Assembly (NCBI GenBank): GCA_963971305.1
Contig: OZ020306.1
Span: forward strand, 38,399,512-38,463,511
Reading direction: 5' to 3'
Source of the DNA: Arcuatula senhousia
Taxonomy: Eukaryota > Mollusca > Bivalvia > Mytilida > Mytilidae
DNA length: 64,000 bases
Positions 1-10,223 of this stretch are shown here, in pieces. The stretch's first letter is position 1. Each line of letters opens with the position of its first letter. The notes under the pieces are model-generated. The model was given only the letters and a program-made list of their open reading frames with translations, searched no databases and was not told the DNA's origin. The position numbers were made by a program, and so were the translations under genes.

Positions 1-104
1 GAAAGAGACAAATAAAAACATTTTAATAATGTAAAGTTATATTTGTTTCCAATATATATAGTAGAGTATCTACACATATTTACATGTATGTCGTTAAAAT
101 AGAT

Positions 105-281
105 GTCAATATATTGGCATTATGTACATTTCGAAGAATTCTTGACATACGAAAAAAATAGTTGTCAATATATTGACATTATGTACATTTCGAAGAATTC
201 TTGACATACGAAAAAAATAGTTGTCAATATATTGACCTTATGTACATTTCGAAGAATTCTTGACATACGAAAAAAATAATA
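105..281. repeat. 59-bp tandem repeat, three copies
   Basis: Three near-identical units start at 105, 164 and 223. Each begins GTCAATATATTG and contains CATTTCGAAGAATTCTTGAC followed by an A-rich stretch. Copies differ at single bases (for example GGCATT, GACATT, GACCTT after the first motif). No coding frame is apparent. Confidence 0.95.
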
Positions 282-688
282 ATAAAACCTTAACGATTTT
301 TATTATGTGACAAGTTTTTCTTGTTTCATACTGGTGCATCATTTGAAGTTGCAGCAAGACGACATGAGTTACCTCTCTTCTTTATTCGACTGTAGAGGGA
401 AAATCACATCCCTTAGTGATATTTTGTTTTTTAAATTCAATTATCACTTTGTTAAGTGATTAAATTTCCATCAATGTGTTGACTTTCAAGGCCCGCGAAG
501 ACAGGGTTTTACACACCGAAGACACATTTTTTCTTGCTGAATTCGGAAGTTTAAATGTTCAAGTTGCTTATAAAAATTAGCTCATGCTTGGGAAAAATCA
601 ATTTTACAGCTAAAGATTGGGTTAATAATGGGGAAAATTATATCGATACCTGAAAAAAAATAAAAAATATGATCCATGTGATACTCAC

Positions 689-707
689 CGGCTTCGTTGT
701 CTGCCAT
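689..707 (-). CDS. Possible first coding exon of a leftward gene (MADNEA...)
   Basis: On the minus strand an ATG at 707-705 in a good context (AGAAAATGG) opens six codons, MADNEA, and then one base before a canonical GTGAGT donor (exon end 689, phase 1). An ATCACGTGAT palindrome lies about 30 bp upstream. This looks like a short first coding exon with the rest of the gene left of the window, because no continuation is visible in 1-688. The N-terminus resembles the MADKEA start of the chromatin WD40 protein RBBP4/p55, but six residues are far too few to name the gene. It could also be a chance ATG beside a GT. Confidence 0.35.
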
Positions 708-737
708 TTTCTTCACGCATGCGGATCGATTCAAATC

Positions 738-747
738 ATCACGTGAT
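738..747. promoter_or_regulatory. E-box palindrome ATCACGTGAT
   Basis: This perfect 10-bp palindrome has a CACGTG core, the site type bound by bHLH-ZIP factors such as USF or MITF. It lies just upstream of the putative MADNEA start codon. Its role as a promoter element is inference. Confidence 0.3.
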
Positions 748-1024
748 TTCACGATAGTCTGATTAGCGGTAAATTCAAAATCTCGTTTTTTTAGCAGAAC
801 CGTAAAAAACACCAAATATCGCGCAAATAAGTGATTTAAAAATCACTTTTTTAAGTACCTCCCCTGACTGTTTATCAAAAAATTTGTTGAATATAAAAAT
901 CCATCTAATTTCTTCAAAGCTGGATCAGATCATAATAGTATTTTTGCTCAACAAAAATTTTACAGTAATGTATTAGTATTGTTACTAGATTTTACAGATT
1001 AGATATATACTGAGATTATGTGAG

Positions 1025-1191
1025 ATCGCGCAGTGCGATCATTACGGACATTGTTTTGATAGAAAATCGCGCAGTGCGATGTTGGTTACACAGTGTAACA
1101 AGGTCATGCAGGGTGACGTATTTGTATATGAACTTTGATCTTGAGGTCACGCAGGGTGACTAAGTTGTATATTGAGGTAACGCAGTGTTAC
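1025..1191. repeat. Array of six 15-nt hairpins with covarying stems
   Basis: Six units have the form 5-bp arm, 5-nt centre, 5-bp arm, at 1025-1039, 1066-1080, 1085-1099, 1103-1117, 1146-1160 and 1177-1191. The arms are ATCGC/GCGAT (twice), GTTAC/GTAAC, GTCAT/GTGAC, GTCAC/GTGAC and GTAAC/GTTAC. The centre stays GCAGT, ACAGT or GCAGG. Stems change on both sides together while the loop is kept. The single imperfect stem has T opposite G, which would be a G-U pair in RNA. The array ends 64 bp before the splice acceptor of the recombinase ORF. Confidence 0.9.
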
Positions 1192-1255
1192 TGTGTGTTT
1201 ATATTTTTATGAATACTAGAATGATTTTAATTATATTTTTTCTTTTGTATTACAG

Positions 1256-2212
1256 TTTCAATGGAAACAATTTGAGAGTTTTGCCAAAGATTCAAGATTT
1301 GCCAGTTTGGTGGAGAAATTACCATTGTTTGCTGAAGCTTCTCGTTCTGACTCTACCGTAAAGAAATATAAATTTTACTTTGAAAAATTTAAACAGTGGT
1401 GTATTCGTTTTAATTTAAAGCATTATCCTACAGACTCTACGACTATTTGTTTATATATAGGTAGTCTTATTCAACAAGGTGTTAGCGTTGCTATATTAGA
1501 ATCTCATTTTTACGCTATTAAATGGTTTCACAATTTAAATTTTAAAGTTAATCCATGTGATGATGAGCTGTTGTCTCGTATACTAGAAGGAGGACGTAGG
1601 TTGTTGAGTAAACCAGTAAACAAAAAAGAACCTATTACGCCAGAGATTATTAATAAGATAGTTGATAAATTTGGTGTGCTTGATAATTTGTTATCTTTAA
1701 GAGTTTGCGTCTTAATTTTACTAGGATTTTCAGGTTTTCTAAGATTCAGTGAATTGGTTAATATCAAAGCCAATAATTTTACTTTCTTTGATTCTCATGT
1801 AGTTATCAGAATAGAGAGTAGTAAAACTGATGTTTATAGAAGAGGCAATTCAATTGTTATTTCTAGAACTGGTAACAACAGTTGTCCTATTTTTTGGTTA
1901 GAAACTTATTTAAAATTAGCAAGAATAAATCTTAATTCTGAAGAATTTATTTTTAGATCAGTTACTTTTTTGAGTTCTTCTAAATTGTATATCTTAGCTA
2001 AAAGGAACGTTGCTTTGTCTTACACCCGAGCTAGAGAAATTTTCTTAGAAGCCATAGAATCTGTAGGTTTAGATAAATCGAAATTCGGTCTCCATAGCTT
2101 AAGAAGTGGAGGTGTATCTTCTGCAGCAAATAATGGTATTTCTGATAGACTTTTGAAAGCACACGGCCGTTGGTCTTCTGACCGTGCCAAAGATGGTTAT
2201 AGGTTATATTAA
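1256..2212 (+). CDS. Tyrosine recombinase (transposon-type), truncated by a 7-bp duplication
   Basis: The ORF encodes a tyrosine recombinase/integrase-like protein. An N-terminal SAM-like DNA-binding region (from about STVKKYKFYFEKFKQWC) is followed by the catalytic fold. The box I arginine is in GFLRFSEL, a candidate lysine in SSKTD, HxxR in HSLRSGG, then HGRW and a tyrosine in DGY. The frame is open back to 1256, directly after TTTTGTATTACAG, a good splice acceptor, so this is probably the last exon of a split gene; no ATG fits the start. GGTTATA is duplicated in tandem at 2195-2208, which shifts the frame just after the catalytic tyrosine and ends the protein at 2210-2212. The shifted frame would run to a stop at 2259-2261. 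Such enzymes occur in DIRS-like and Crypton-type elements; no reverse transcriptase is seen here, so the class is undecided. Confidence 0.85.
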   Translation, partial: FQWKQFESFAKDSRFASLVEKLPLFAEASRSDSTVKKYKFYFEKFKQWCIRFNLKHYPTDSTTICLYIGSLIQQGVSVAILESHFYAIKWFHNLNFKVNPCDDELLSRILEGGRRLLSKPVNKKEPITPEIINKIVDKFGVLDNLLSLRVCVLILLGFSGFLRFSELVNIKANNFTFFDSHVVIRIESSKTDVYRRGNSIVISRTGNNSCPIFWLETYLKLARINLNSEEFIFRSVTFLSSSKLYILAKRNVALSYTRAREIFLEAIESVGLDKSKFGLHSLRSGGVSSAANNGISDRLLKAHGRWSSDRAKDGYRLY

Positions 2213-2263
2213 AGACAATTTGAAAGCTCAAATGGCAGTTTCTTTGAATCTTGGTATTTAACT

Positions 2264-2267
<4 letters not shown>

Positions 2268-2315
<48 letters not shown>
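2268..2315. repeat. Poly-T tract of 48 bases
   Basis: An uninterrupted T run follows the recombinase ORF directly. It could be the 3' poly-A tail of an inserted retrotransposed copy on the opposite strand, or simple slippage. No target-site duplication was recognised around it. Confidence 0.9.
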
Positions 2316-2316
<1 letters not shown>

Positions 2317-2409
2317 TAGATAAGTTATGTTCATTCTATTATTATTATTTTTTTGGTCAATCTTTTTGTCTTATTAATACGAAGGTCTTTTTTACCTTTG
2401 TTCGATTGA

Positions 2410-2940
2410 CGTTACTGCAAGCAACCAAATCTAATTTATTTGTTTTCATTTAACCTAGCCATATGAACTTAGTATAGAAATGTTTTAAATTCGGAGGAGC
2501 GTAGCGACAGAGAATTTAAATTTATTTCTTTGCGTTTAAATATGGGTTTTTTCTTGATCCAAATTTAGATACTTTAATTTCATATAAATAGTTAGGCTCT
2601 ATAGAGCTACCGTGGCACGAGTTTTATTTTGGCGGGTAAATGTTGTTTAAATGGTATATAAAGGTTCTAAGTTTTCTATTCATTGTAACGATCGCATTGA
2701 AGTGTATATATCATGTCGGATATAGAAGTTATAAATGAAAACTCTGAAAAAAGATATTTTTGTATTGTTGTTTATTTTGTATTGTGAATGAATAATTAAA
2801 TGTTGTCTTGCAAGAGAAAATATATATACGTTACTGCAAGCAACCAAATCTTAATTTATTTGTTTTCATTTAACCTAGCCATATGAACTTAGTATAGAAA
2901 TGTTTTAAATTCCGAGGAGCGTAGCGACAGAGAATTTAAA
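2410..2940 (+). repeat. 111-bp direct repeats flanking a TATA-bearing spacer
   Basis: Copies at 2410-2520 and 2829-2940 start CGTTACTGCAAGCAACC and end with GGAGCGTAGCGACAGAGAAT. Each ends in a hairpin whose 9-bp arms TTTAAATTC/GAATTTAAA enclose the GAGGAGCGTAGCGACAGA loop. The 308-bp spacer has TATATAAAGG near 2653 and an ATG at 2714 opening a 24-codon frame (MSDIEVINENSEK...). The layout resembles split direct repeats or a solo terminal repeat with promoter, as in tyrosine-recombinase retroelements. It may belong with the recombinase ORF upstream; that link is inference. Confidence 0.8.
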
Positions 2941-2978
2941 TGAGTATATTGCAAGGCGACAACCTTAAACAGTTTAAA

Positions 2979-3050
2979 AGAGGCAGAGGTACCAATGGGG
3001 TATCCGAATGTCAAAAGTCCGAAAGGGCAGAGACAAAACCAGTTAGTTTA
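2979..3050 (-). mobile_element. Fragment of a dispersed repeat (reverse copy)
   Basis: The reverse complement of this stretch matches the 3' part of the repeats at 46227-46459 and 49215-49455 (GGTATCCGAATGTCAAAAGTC and CAGAGACAAAACCAGT are shared). The short open frame that runs through it is therefore repeat, not a gene. Confidence 0.75.
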
Positions 3051-3174
3051 AACATATTTATTTATCCTGGATTGGGAAACAAGCTTAATGCCTATGTAAA
3101 TCCCTCTCCAGCTACCAGTTAACACCAACAAGTGTTATGTTTGACAACATTCATGTAATTGCGCTAAAGTAAAT

Positions 3175-3345
3175 ATCCAACTCGAACTCTAACTCGATCT
3201 GTAACTTGAACTCTAACTTGATCTGTAACTCGAACTCGAGTAGTAACTCGATTATTGCCATAAAAATCACTGTTTCGAGTTAGCTCAAATTTCAACTCGA
3301 ACTCGAATAATAACTCGAACTCTGACTCGAACTCGATGATTACCT
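3175..3345. repeat. Degenerate AACTCGAACTC / AACTCGATCTGT low-complexity array
   Basis: Short imperfect units of the type AACTCGAACTC and AACTCGATCTGT repeat across about 170 bp. No coding sense is apparent. Confidence 0.85.
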
Positions 3346-6300
3346 ACACCCCAATGAAGACTATCATCTTTGTATTGTACACTAATCTTCTTTCTATTGT
3401 AGACTAATCTGACTTTTTAAATTGAAAATTCAACAGGTATTTTTTTCCTGTAGGTCAATCTCTCTTTCCAAGAACAAGTTAATGATGTCAATTTTACTGA
3501 TCACAGAGATCATCTTCCATTGTTACAAATTTCAATAGAAGGTACCTAATTTCATTGAGGAGTACCAATACAAACACAGGGATTATAGTCCATTTCTAGC
3601 TGTAAATATAATTTTTAAGCATAAACTCCAACCTTTCATTTCGTTTCGTACCAACCTTACAAAAGAAATACGCATTCAACAAAAATTACCATTTTGGGGT
3701 AGGCAACTTAAGATTGCTTATAACCTTTGCGGGTTTTGAACATTAAATTTAAACAGATACGTTTTATATTAAGCCACAGGTTTAGGTAAGTTGCATCTGT
3801 TCTTCTGATGAGAACAAGAAAATACAATATTTGTATTTGAATTCCTTAAGAAAGATGTTAAATTTAATCGGTCCTTCTGAAAAGCAAAATAAAAACCGAG
3901 CTGTGATATTTGTTAACCATATATTGCTTAAATCTAAATCATTTTGGTGTCTGCAATATAAATAGGGAAAGGAACAAGAACGAAGTGATAAAATGAACAT
4001 GAAATGATGATCTGTTGACAAACTATTAGATAAAAAGAATATGTTTTATGCCCCCCTAAAACTGTTTATATATTGTTCTTTGCACAAAACTCACATAAAA
4101 AAACGCCTAAAAAATTTCGAAAACCAATCCTAACACTGCCAAATACATCTTTGCTTCCATTTAGTATTAAGCCAGTTAAGCCGCTGACTGCTACTAGCCA
4201 TAGCTCAACAAGTATTGTACCTCCCATTTCCAAGTCTTACTGTCATCTATTTCACATTTTCTTTCAATATTTTAATGGTCAAAAGTGAAAGTGAAAACTA
4301 AACCCCTCTGTACCATGCTCTAAATGCAAATTAAAAATAATTCTTAGCTGCAAAATGAATGCAATTTTGTCCGAAAGAATTAATAGATTGCAATAAATTA
4401 GATGCTGATCATGACCTGCAAATTTTCTACTGTAAATTATTTCCATAAATGCTTAAAACACTCTTAACCCACTAACAGAGAGCATATAATAAGACTGAAT
4501 GAGGAATTTTTGTGGAAACCCTATCCATCTCCAGGATTGAAGACTAAGAATACATCAGCCATGATCAGGTAGAGAAATATGTGATATCCTCAGGCTCATT
4601 GTTACACTTTTCAAAGTAGGGTATTGTAAAGGGATGGAGCTTTGATTAAGTTTAGATAATTGTTTGAATTTTATGACTCACCACACATTGTCACTGAACT
4701 GTAAAACGAAAGATAAATGATGAGGATGCAGATGTTATAACTTACATTTATTCATAAATCAGCATATCAAGGTGAGAAGTATATCTATTGCAAAATATTA
4801 ACTTCAAGTTAAATGAAAGGGGTGCAAATTTTGTACACTAATACATATTCCAAGTTTCATTCACTTGGGACTGCCTTAAGACTTTTTCCATTGCTTTTGT
4901 TTGCATCCCAACTTTCAATCCATATCAAGTTGAAGCATCACATGGCATGGCTTTTAAGATATCTTCATGACAACTCAAAATTTGAATAAAATGGCAGATA
5001 TATATTAGGCATTCTTTCAACCTGAGAAATCCAAACTAAACATACTAACACTAAATAAGGCATAGCAGCGTCTAGATAAATAATATTTACAAAAAATCTA
5101 AGATTTTTTTTTACGTGTACACTTGATCCCTTCTATCAGTGCATTTTCTTTGGGTTTTTTTTTCAGATATAGCCAAATATCAACAATGCCCTGTCATTTG
5201 GCCTCCATGTGCAAGTTAATTTCATTATTGTTGTTATTAAATCTGCTCACATGTTGAAAAGGTTATTAAGGTGTTATTTATACTTTATTCAATTAACTAT
5301 TTTAACGAAAAGAAAAGGAATAGAGAAAACGTCCCAAGTAATCTTCTAGCATGAAAAGAAATTATCTGCAAATTTTATATCTAGATGCTGCTATACTTTA
5401 TTTTCTATATCTTTGTGTAGTTTAAGTTGTACATAGACTAGAAAAATAGGTAAAAACTCAACTTTATTTGATGTGTAACCATGAACCATAAGAAGTCCAT
5501 ACTCCTAAAACTGATTTAACAATTTTGCTGCAATTTTGTAGGATTGTTTGATGTTGAAATTTGCAAAATATCCCACCACAGCATTTGTAATTTATCAATT
5601 TTAATGCAAGTTACTGTTATAAAACTGCATTTTAAGCTACATTTTGAAATAAATGTAGGGGGGTCGGAAGGCACTTTTGTTTTACCCATCATGCATATAA
5701 ATTTTAATTTTTCCCCTTTATGTTGCATTTGAGAAATATCTAAAAATACCACCACCCCTACAATTTATAATTATAGTGCCTTCTGACCCCCATACAATTA
5801 ATTCTGGAATAGCCCTTAATGTAAAATTCAATTTCTTTGAAGACATTCAATCGCAATGCTCTGAAAACCAACGATCACTCATTCATATTTCATTTTGTTA
5901 TGTAATGGAACTACTGTTTTATTTGTTGAGTAGATCTTGACCTGCTGACCAAAAAAATCTAATCTTGACCTGCTGACCCCAAAATCTAAAGGCCTATACC
6001 TAACCTTGAATGGTTTACTTAGTGCTGTTTCATGCAATCAATGCTTTTACAACCAATTTTTAGCCTGGAATATCTAGTTTTTTTTTAACTTGGCCCATCA
6101 GAAACAATAAACATCTCCATGAAATTCAATAAAGGCATTCAAAAGTTAAGCTGAGACAGAAACAAGTTTTCAACATAGCATATCAATATTTGTAAGAACT
6201 GTAAACCTCAATCAATAGGTGTTGTCCTCGTGTCAAAAGCTTAAGAGTCTTGGCTCTACAATGTCGTTCATTTTAAAGTAACAAGTTGATATTATTGAAT

Positions 6301-6366
6301 GGACAGAAATCTAGAGAGAATATCACAAATACAGATTAAATTTTGTTTTTGCCTTCAAAACAAGGG
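3346..6366. other. About 3 kb with no recognisable gene
   Basis: This is AT-rich sequence with only short frames that lack splice context or family resemblance. The only structure noticed is the inverted repeat at 5655-5801 and a short direct repeat (ATCTTGACCTGCTGACC) at about 5933-5980. Confidence 0.6.
5655..5801. repeat. Short inverted repeat (GGGGGGTCGGAAGGCAC type)
   Basis: The left arm TGTAGGGGGGTCGGAAGGCAC and the right arm GTGCCTTCTGACCCCCATACA are imperfect inverted copies. The same core arms recur in the element at 35437-35636, so this is a member of that MITE-like family. Its outer ends are less clear here, though AATAGCCCTTA follows at about 5810. Confidence 0.7.
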
Positions 6367-6935
6367 ATTGCACTTAGTCGTGCTAAGGATACCCCCACTC
6401 GACCACTCAGAAAACAGGAAGTAGATGCGTGACGGACCTGGAATGGGGAGGCACGATACAATTCATAATGCTTAAGCTGTATACCAAATTTAAAATTAAT
6501 CCCTTCAGTAGAAGCAGGAAAATCTGTTACGAAAAATTGTCTATTTTTTACCCTAAAAAAAGACTAAGTCGGCTCAGAAAACAGGAAGTGGATGCGCAAC
6601 TGACCTGGAATGGGGAGGCACTATACAACTCATCATGACAAAGCTGTATACCAAATTTGAAATCAATCCCTTCAGTAGAAGCTGAGAAATCTGTTACGAA
6701 AAATTGTATATTTTTAACCCTTAAAAAAGACTAAGTCGGCTCAGAAAACAGGAAGTGGATGTGCGACTGACCTGGAATGGGGAGGCACGATACATACAAC
6801 TCATCATGATAAAGCAGTATACCAAATTTGGAATCAATCCCTTCAGTAGAAGCTGAGAAATCTGTTACGAAAGTTTGTTACAGACGGACAAGGTGATTGC
6901 AATATAGCCCCCTCCCTTACGAGTGGGGGTATAAA
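6367..6935 (+). mobile_element. Helentron-like non-autonomous element with three ~167-bp repeats
   Basis: The left end has a small stem (CTTAG...CTAAG) followed by GGATACCCCCACTCG. The right end is a hairpin, TATAGCCCCC...GTGGGGGTATA. Between them are three copies of a ~167-bp unit containing CAGAAAACAGGAAGTGGATG and ACCTGGAATGGGGAGGCAC, starting near 6405, 6572 and 6739, then a short ACAGACGGACA tract. The left ATACCCCCACTCG is the reverse complement of the right CGAGTGGGGGTAT. This matches the plan of Helentron-associated interspersed elements known in bivalves. No protein is encoded. Confidence 0.8.
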
Positions 6936-7649
6936 AATTACTGGTAATATGCACACCTACATACCATGTACATACCAAGATTCCCTGAACTCTGTTGAGT
7001 AGTTTCATTGACCATGAGCATAGTTTTTTCCTGTTAGACAGCTGCAAAGTAAGTCAGGACAAGAAACCATATATCTTGCCACCAAAATGGGAGATGGCTA
7101 CATAAATACATGGATATGGTAGGACCAGCATTTCATTCCAAGTAATGAAATCAATGGTAAGTTTTACAAAAGATGCAGAATAAATTTATAGCACTTTTAT
7201 TCCAAATTTTCTCAATTTTTCAATCTTATTATTTTATTCACAATTCTCAACACCCTTTTTAATTATCCCCATCTAGTTCCTTTACTAGAAGCATAATATT
7301 TTCTTGATAATCTCTACATGTACTTCAGATCTTTAATGATATTTCTTTGATAGATCCACAACTGACAATGCTGTTTGACTAGATTAAGATATAACATTTT
7401 TTTTTTCAAATTCATTAAGAAAATCATATATAAATTTCTTGATCAAGTTGTAAAGTCTCTGTATAGTCTTACACACTATTTAAGATAATGGAATAAATTC
7501 AATGCAACAAAAAGGGCAAATATGAAATCAGCAAAATTATGGATATTTGAATCTTCAGGTTAATTTTGATTATACAAACAGGCAGTTATGATCTATTTCA
7601 ATTTAATTAACTTATAATTGCAACATTTTACATTGTAAATGAAAGAACC

Positions 7650-8941
7650 TTAGTGAGCACGCTCACATACCCCACGCGTTCTGCTATTTGCCTATATAAA
7701 TTAACCTGGAGCTCGTAAACTTTTTGCGAATTAAAAATATGATATAACATACACAGTAGTTACATATGTTATGTTTCTTGCAAACTACGTTTTGTTTAAT
7801 TCTTTTCAGTAGTTTCAGAGGAGTTGCGATCACAATCTGTAATCATGATTTTCTGCAAATTTCTAAGTCCAAAGGGCCATAACTCCCACAAAAATTTGCG
7901 AATAAAAAATTCCCGGTAACATGCACAACTACATATGGTGTTCTTCTCGCATACCAAGTTTCGTTAAATTCTGTTCAGTAGTTTAAGAGGAGTTGCGATA
8001 ACAAACTGTAATCATGATTTTCTGCAAATTTCTAAGTCCAAAGGGCCATAACTCCCACAAAAATTTGCGAATAAAAAATTCCCGGTAACATGCACAACTA
8101 CATATGGTGTTCTTCTTGCATACCAAGTTTTGTTAAATTCTGTTCAGTAGTTTAAGAGGAGTTGCGATTACAAACTGTAGTCATGATTTTCTGCAAATTT
8201 CTAAGTCCAAAGGGCCATAACTCCCACAAAAATTTGAGAATCAAAAATTCCCGGTAATATGCACAACTACATATGGTGTTCTTCTCGCATACCAAGTTTC
8301 GTTAATTTCTGTTCAGTAGTTTAAGAGGAGTTGCGATTACAAACTGTAATCATGATTTTCTGCAAATTTCTAAGTCCAAAGGGCTATAACTCCCACAAAA
8401 ATTTGCGAATCAAAAATTCCCGGTAATATGCACAACTACATATGGTGTTCTTCTCGCATACCAAGTTTCGTTAATTTCTGTTCAGTAGTTTAAGAGGAGT
8501 TGCGATTACAAACTGTAATCATGATTTTCTGCAAATTTCTAAGTCCAAAGGGCTATAACTCCCACAAAAATTTGCGAATCAAAAATTCCCGGTAATATGC
8601 ACAACTACATATGGTGTTCTTCTTGCATACCAAGTTTCATTTAATTCTGTTCAGTAGTTTAAGAGGAGTTGCGATTACAAACTGTAATGATGATTTTCTG
8701 CAAATTTCTAAGTCCAAAGGGCCATAACTCCCACAAAAATTTGCGAATCAAAAATTCCCGGTAATATGCACAACTACATATGGTGTTCTTCTTGCATACC
8801 AAGTTTCATTTAATTCTGTTCAGTAGTTTAAGAGGAGTTGCGATTACAAACTTTGATCACAGACGGACGGACGGACGGACGGACGGACGGACCAGTCAAA
8901 AACATTATACCCTTCGCAACTTCGTTGCGTGGGGTATAATT
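7650..8941 (+). mobile_element. Helentron-like non-autonomous element with seven ~160-bp repeats
   Basis: The left end is the near-palindrome GTGAGCACGCTCAC followed by ATACCCCACGCG. Then come about seven copies of a ~160-bp minisatellite unit (AAGTCCAAAGGGCCATAACTC, GGTGTTCTTCTCGCATACCAA), a (GGAC)n microsatellite at about 8867-8891, and a right-end hairpin, ATTATACCC-TT-CGCAAC-TTC-GTTGCG-T-GGGGTATAAT. The terminal ATACCCCACGC and GCGTGGGGTAT are exact inverted copies. No ORF is present, so it must move, if at all, with proteins supplied elsewhere. Confidence 0.85.
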
Positions 8942-9919
8942 AGTTTTTTTTTTTAAACATGTGTAACATTTATCAATTTTTTTCAAATATGAGCTTCAGC
9001 ACAAATTTTGTTTGAAGATACAAATTCATTAAAAAAATCACATCAATAGTTCTACAAATCTTAAGTACCGTGGTTCAACCCACACTAAATACACCAATAA
9101 TGATTTCTGTAAAGTAACTGGCCTAATATTAGAATTTTGAACATTTTTTTTTCACAACCTTAATTCCCTTTAACATGTAGATGTAAGACAATTTTGACAA
9201 AAAGTTTCTTTGGTCATGAACATAATACCCAAAAGACAACAAAATAAAGTTTGGTGTCAAGTTTTCAATATTCCTCTTTTTTGATGTGCCAATTTTTAAG
9301 TAATGCAACATCTTCAGAACTAATTCCAACTTGCTGTTTTCTATAACAAAATAGCTCTTTTTATAGAAATAATTTTGTTTTCTATGTATTCTATTGCACA
9401 CTGATTAAAGATATCCCTTCACTGATAGATCAAATGTAAATCAGTACTATAAATAGAAAATTAAAAGTATTGAAATAAGATAGCTCTAACAGCAATTGCT
9501 TGATTTTTCCAGTCTTTAAATAAAATGAATTAGTCATTAAAATAGTAATAGCACTAGTGACTATAAAGATTATCGCTTTCATAGGGGTATTAAGAATTCA
9601 CCCTTTGGTCATGTAAGCCAATTTCAATTACATTGAGTGAAAACTAAATTCATTAATATAAAACATAAAATAAATATTTGGTGTTTGTTCGACATACATT
9701 TATACAGCCAAAAATAACACGGATCTAAATAGTGGCTGACATTTTCATTACAATAAATAAAACCGTAAACAAATAAAAAAGTCCTCGACATAGTTCATAT
9801 CACTCTTACTAAAGTAACTTCTTCAGAGTGTATGAAATGTTTATGGGTGATGGTGCATGCACTTATAGGATCATTTTTCTAAGCTGCCAGGCTCCCTTTG
9901 CATACAAATATCACAGGTA
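8942..9919. other. No gene seen; 3' flank of LSM14
   Basis: This AT-rich stretch lies downstream of the minus-strand LSM14 stop and may hold its 3' UTR. No coding exon or repeat element is recognised. The polyadenylation site could not be fixed. Confidence 0.4.
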
Positions 9920-9949
9920 CTACGATTCTGCCGTTGCTGTCTGTTTTTG
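9920..9949 (-). CDS. LSM14: Candidate alternative last coding exon of LSM14
   Basis: On the minus strand a good acceptor (TTATATTTTTCAG, ending at 9950) precedes ten codons, QKQTATAES and a stop (9922-9920), in phase 0. A phase-0 donor (AAA|GTACCG) exists inside the main last exon at 10239/10238, so the two could be spliced, replacing the VPKI ending. The donor is weak, so the main model keeps the 10224 stop. This is a splice-site prediction only. Confidence 0.35.
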   Translation of the reverse strand, partial: QKQTATAES

Positions 9950-10223
9950 CTGAAAAATATAATAGTTTTTAAAACAAAATGTTCACAAGAAAAGAAAATT
10001 TTGTATACAATTTTTCAACTCACGATCTAAATTAGGTTAAGGAACATGTAAAATGAAAATTGGATATATTTCTATTACAATGGTATATTGTGTAATGAAG
10101 AATATTGAAGACATTGCATGTTTAGGGATGTATTGTAATTTTACTCACAAAGGTAAACAAAATATTTAAATTATGAAATATGACCTCATTTATTAAAGAA
10201 TTTGCCTAGTTTATTGGGAAGCA

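Noticed and set aside
439..848. Two short palindromes with TCACTT/AAGTGA arms (439-466 and 829-848) as ends of one element around the MADNEA exon
   Set aside because: The motifs are short and AT-rich, and nothing else supports a shared element.
7680..8860. Regularly spaced repeats that could be taken for a CRISPR array
   Set aside because: Units are ~160 bp head-to-tail minisatellites with no unique spacers, in an animal genome, inside a Helentron-like element.
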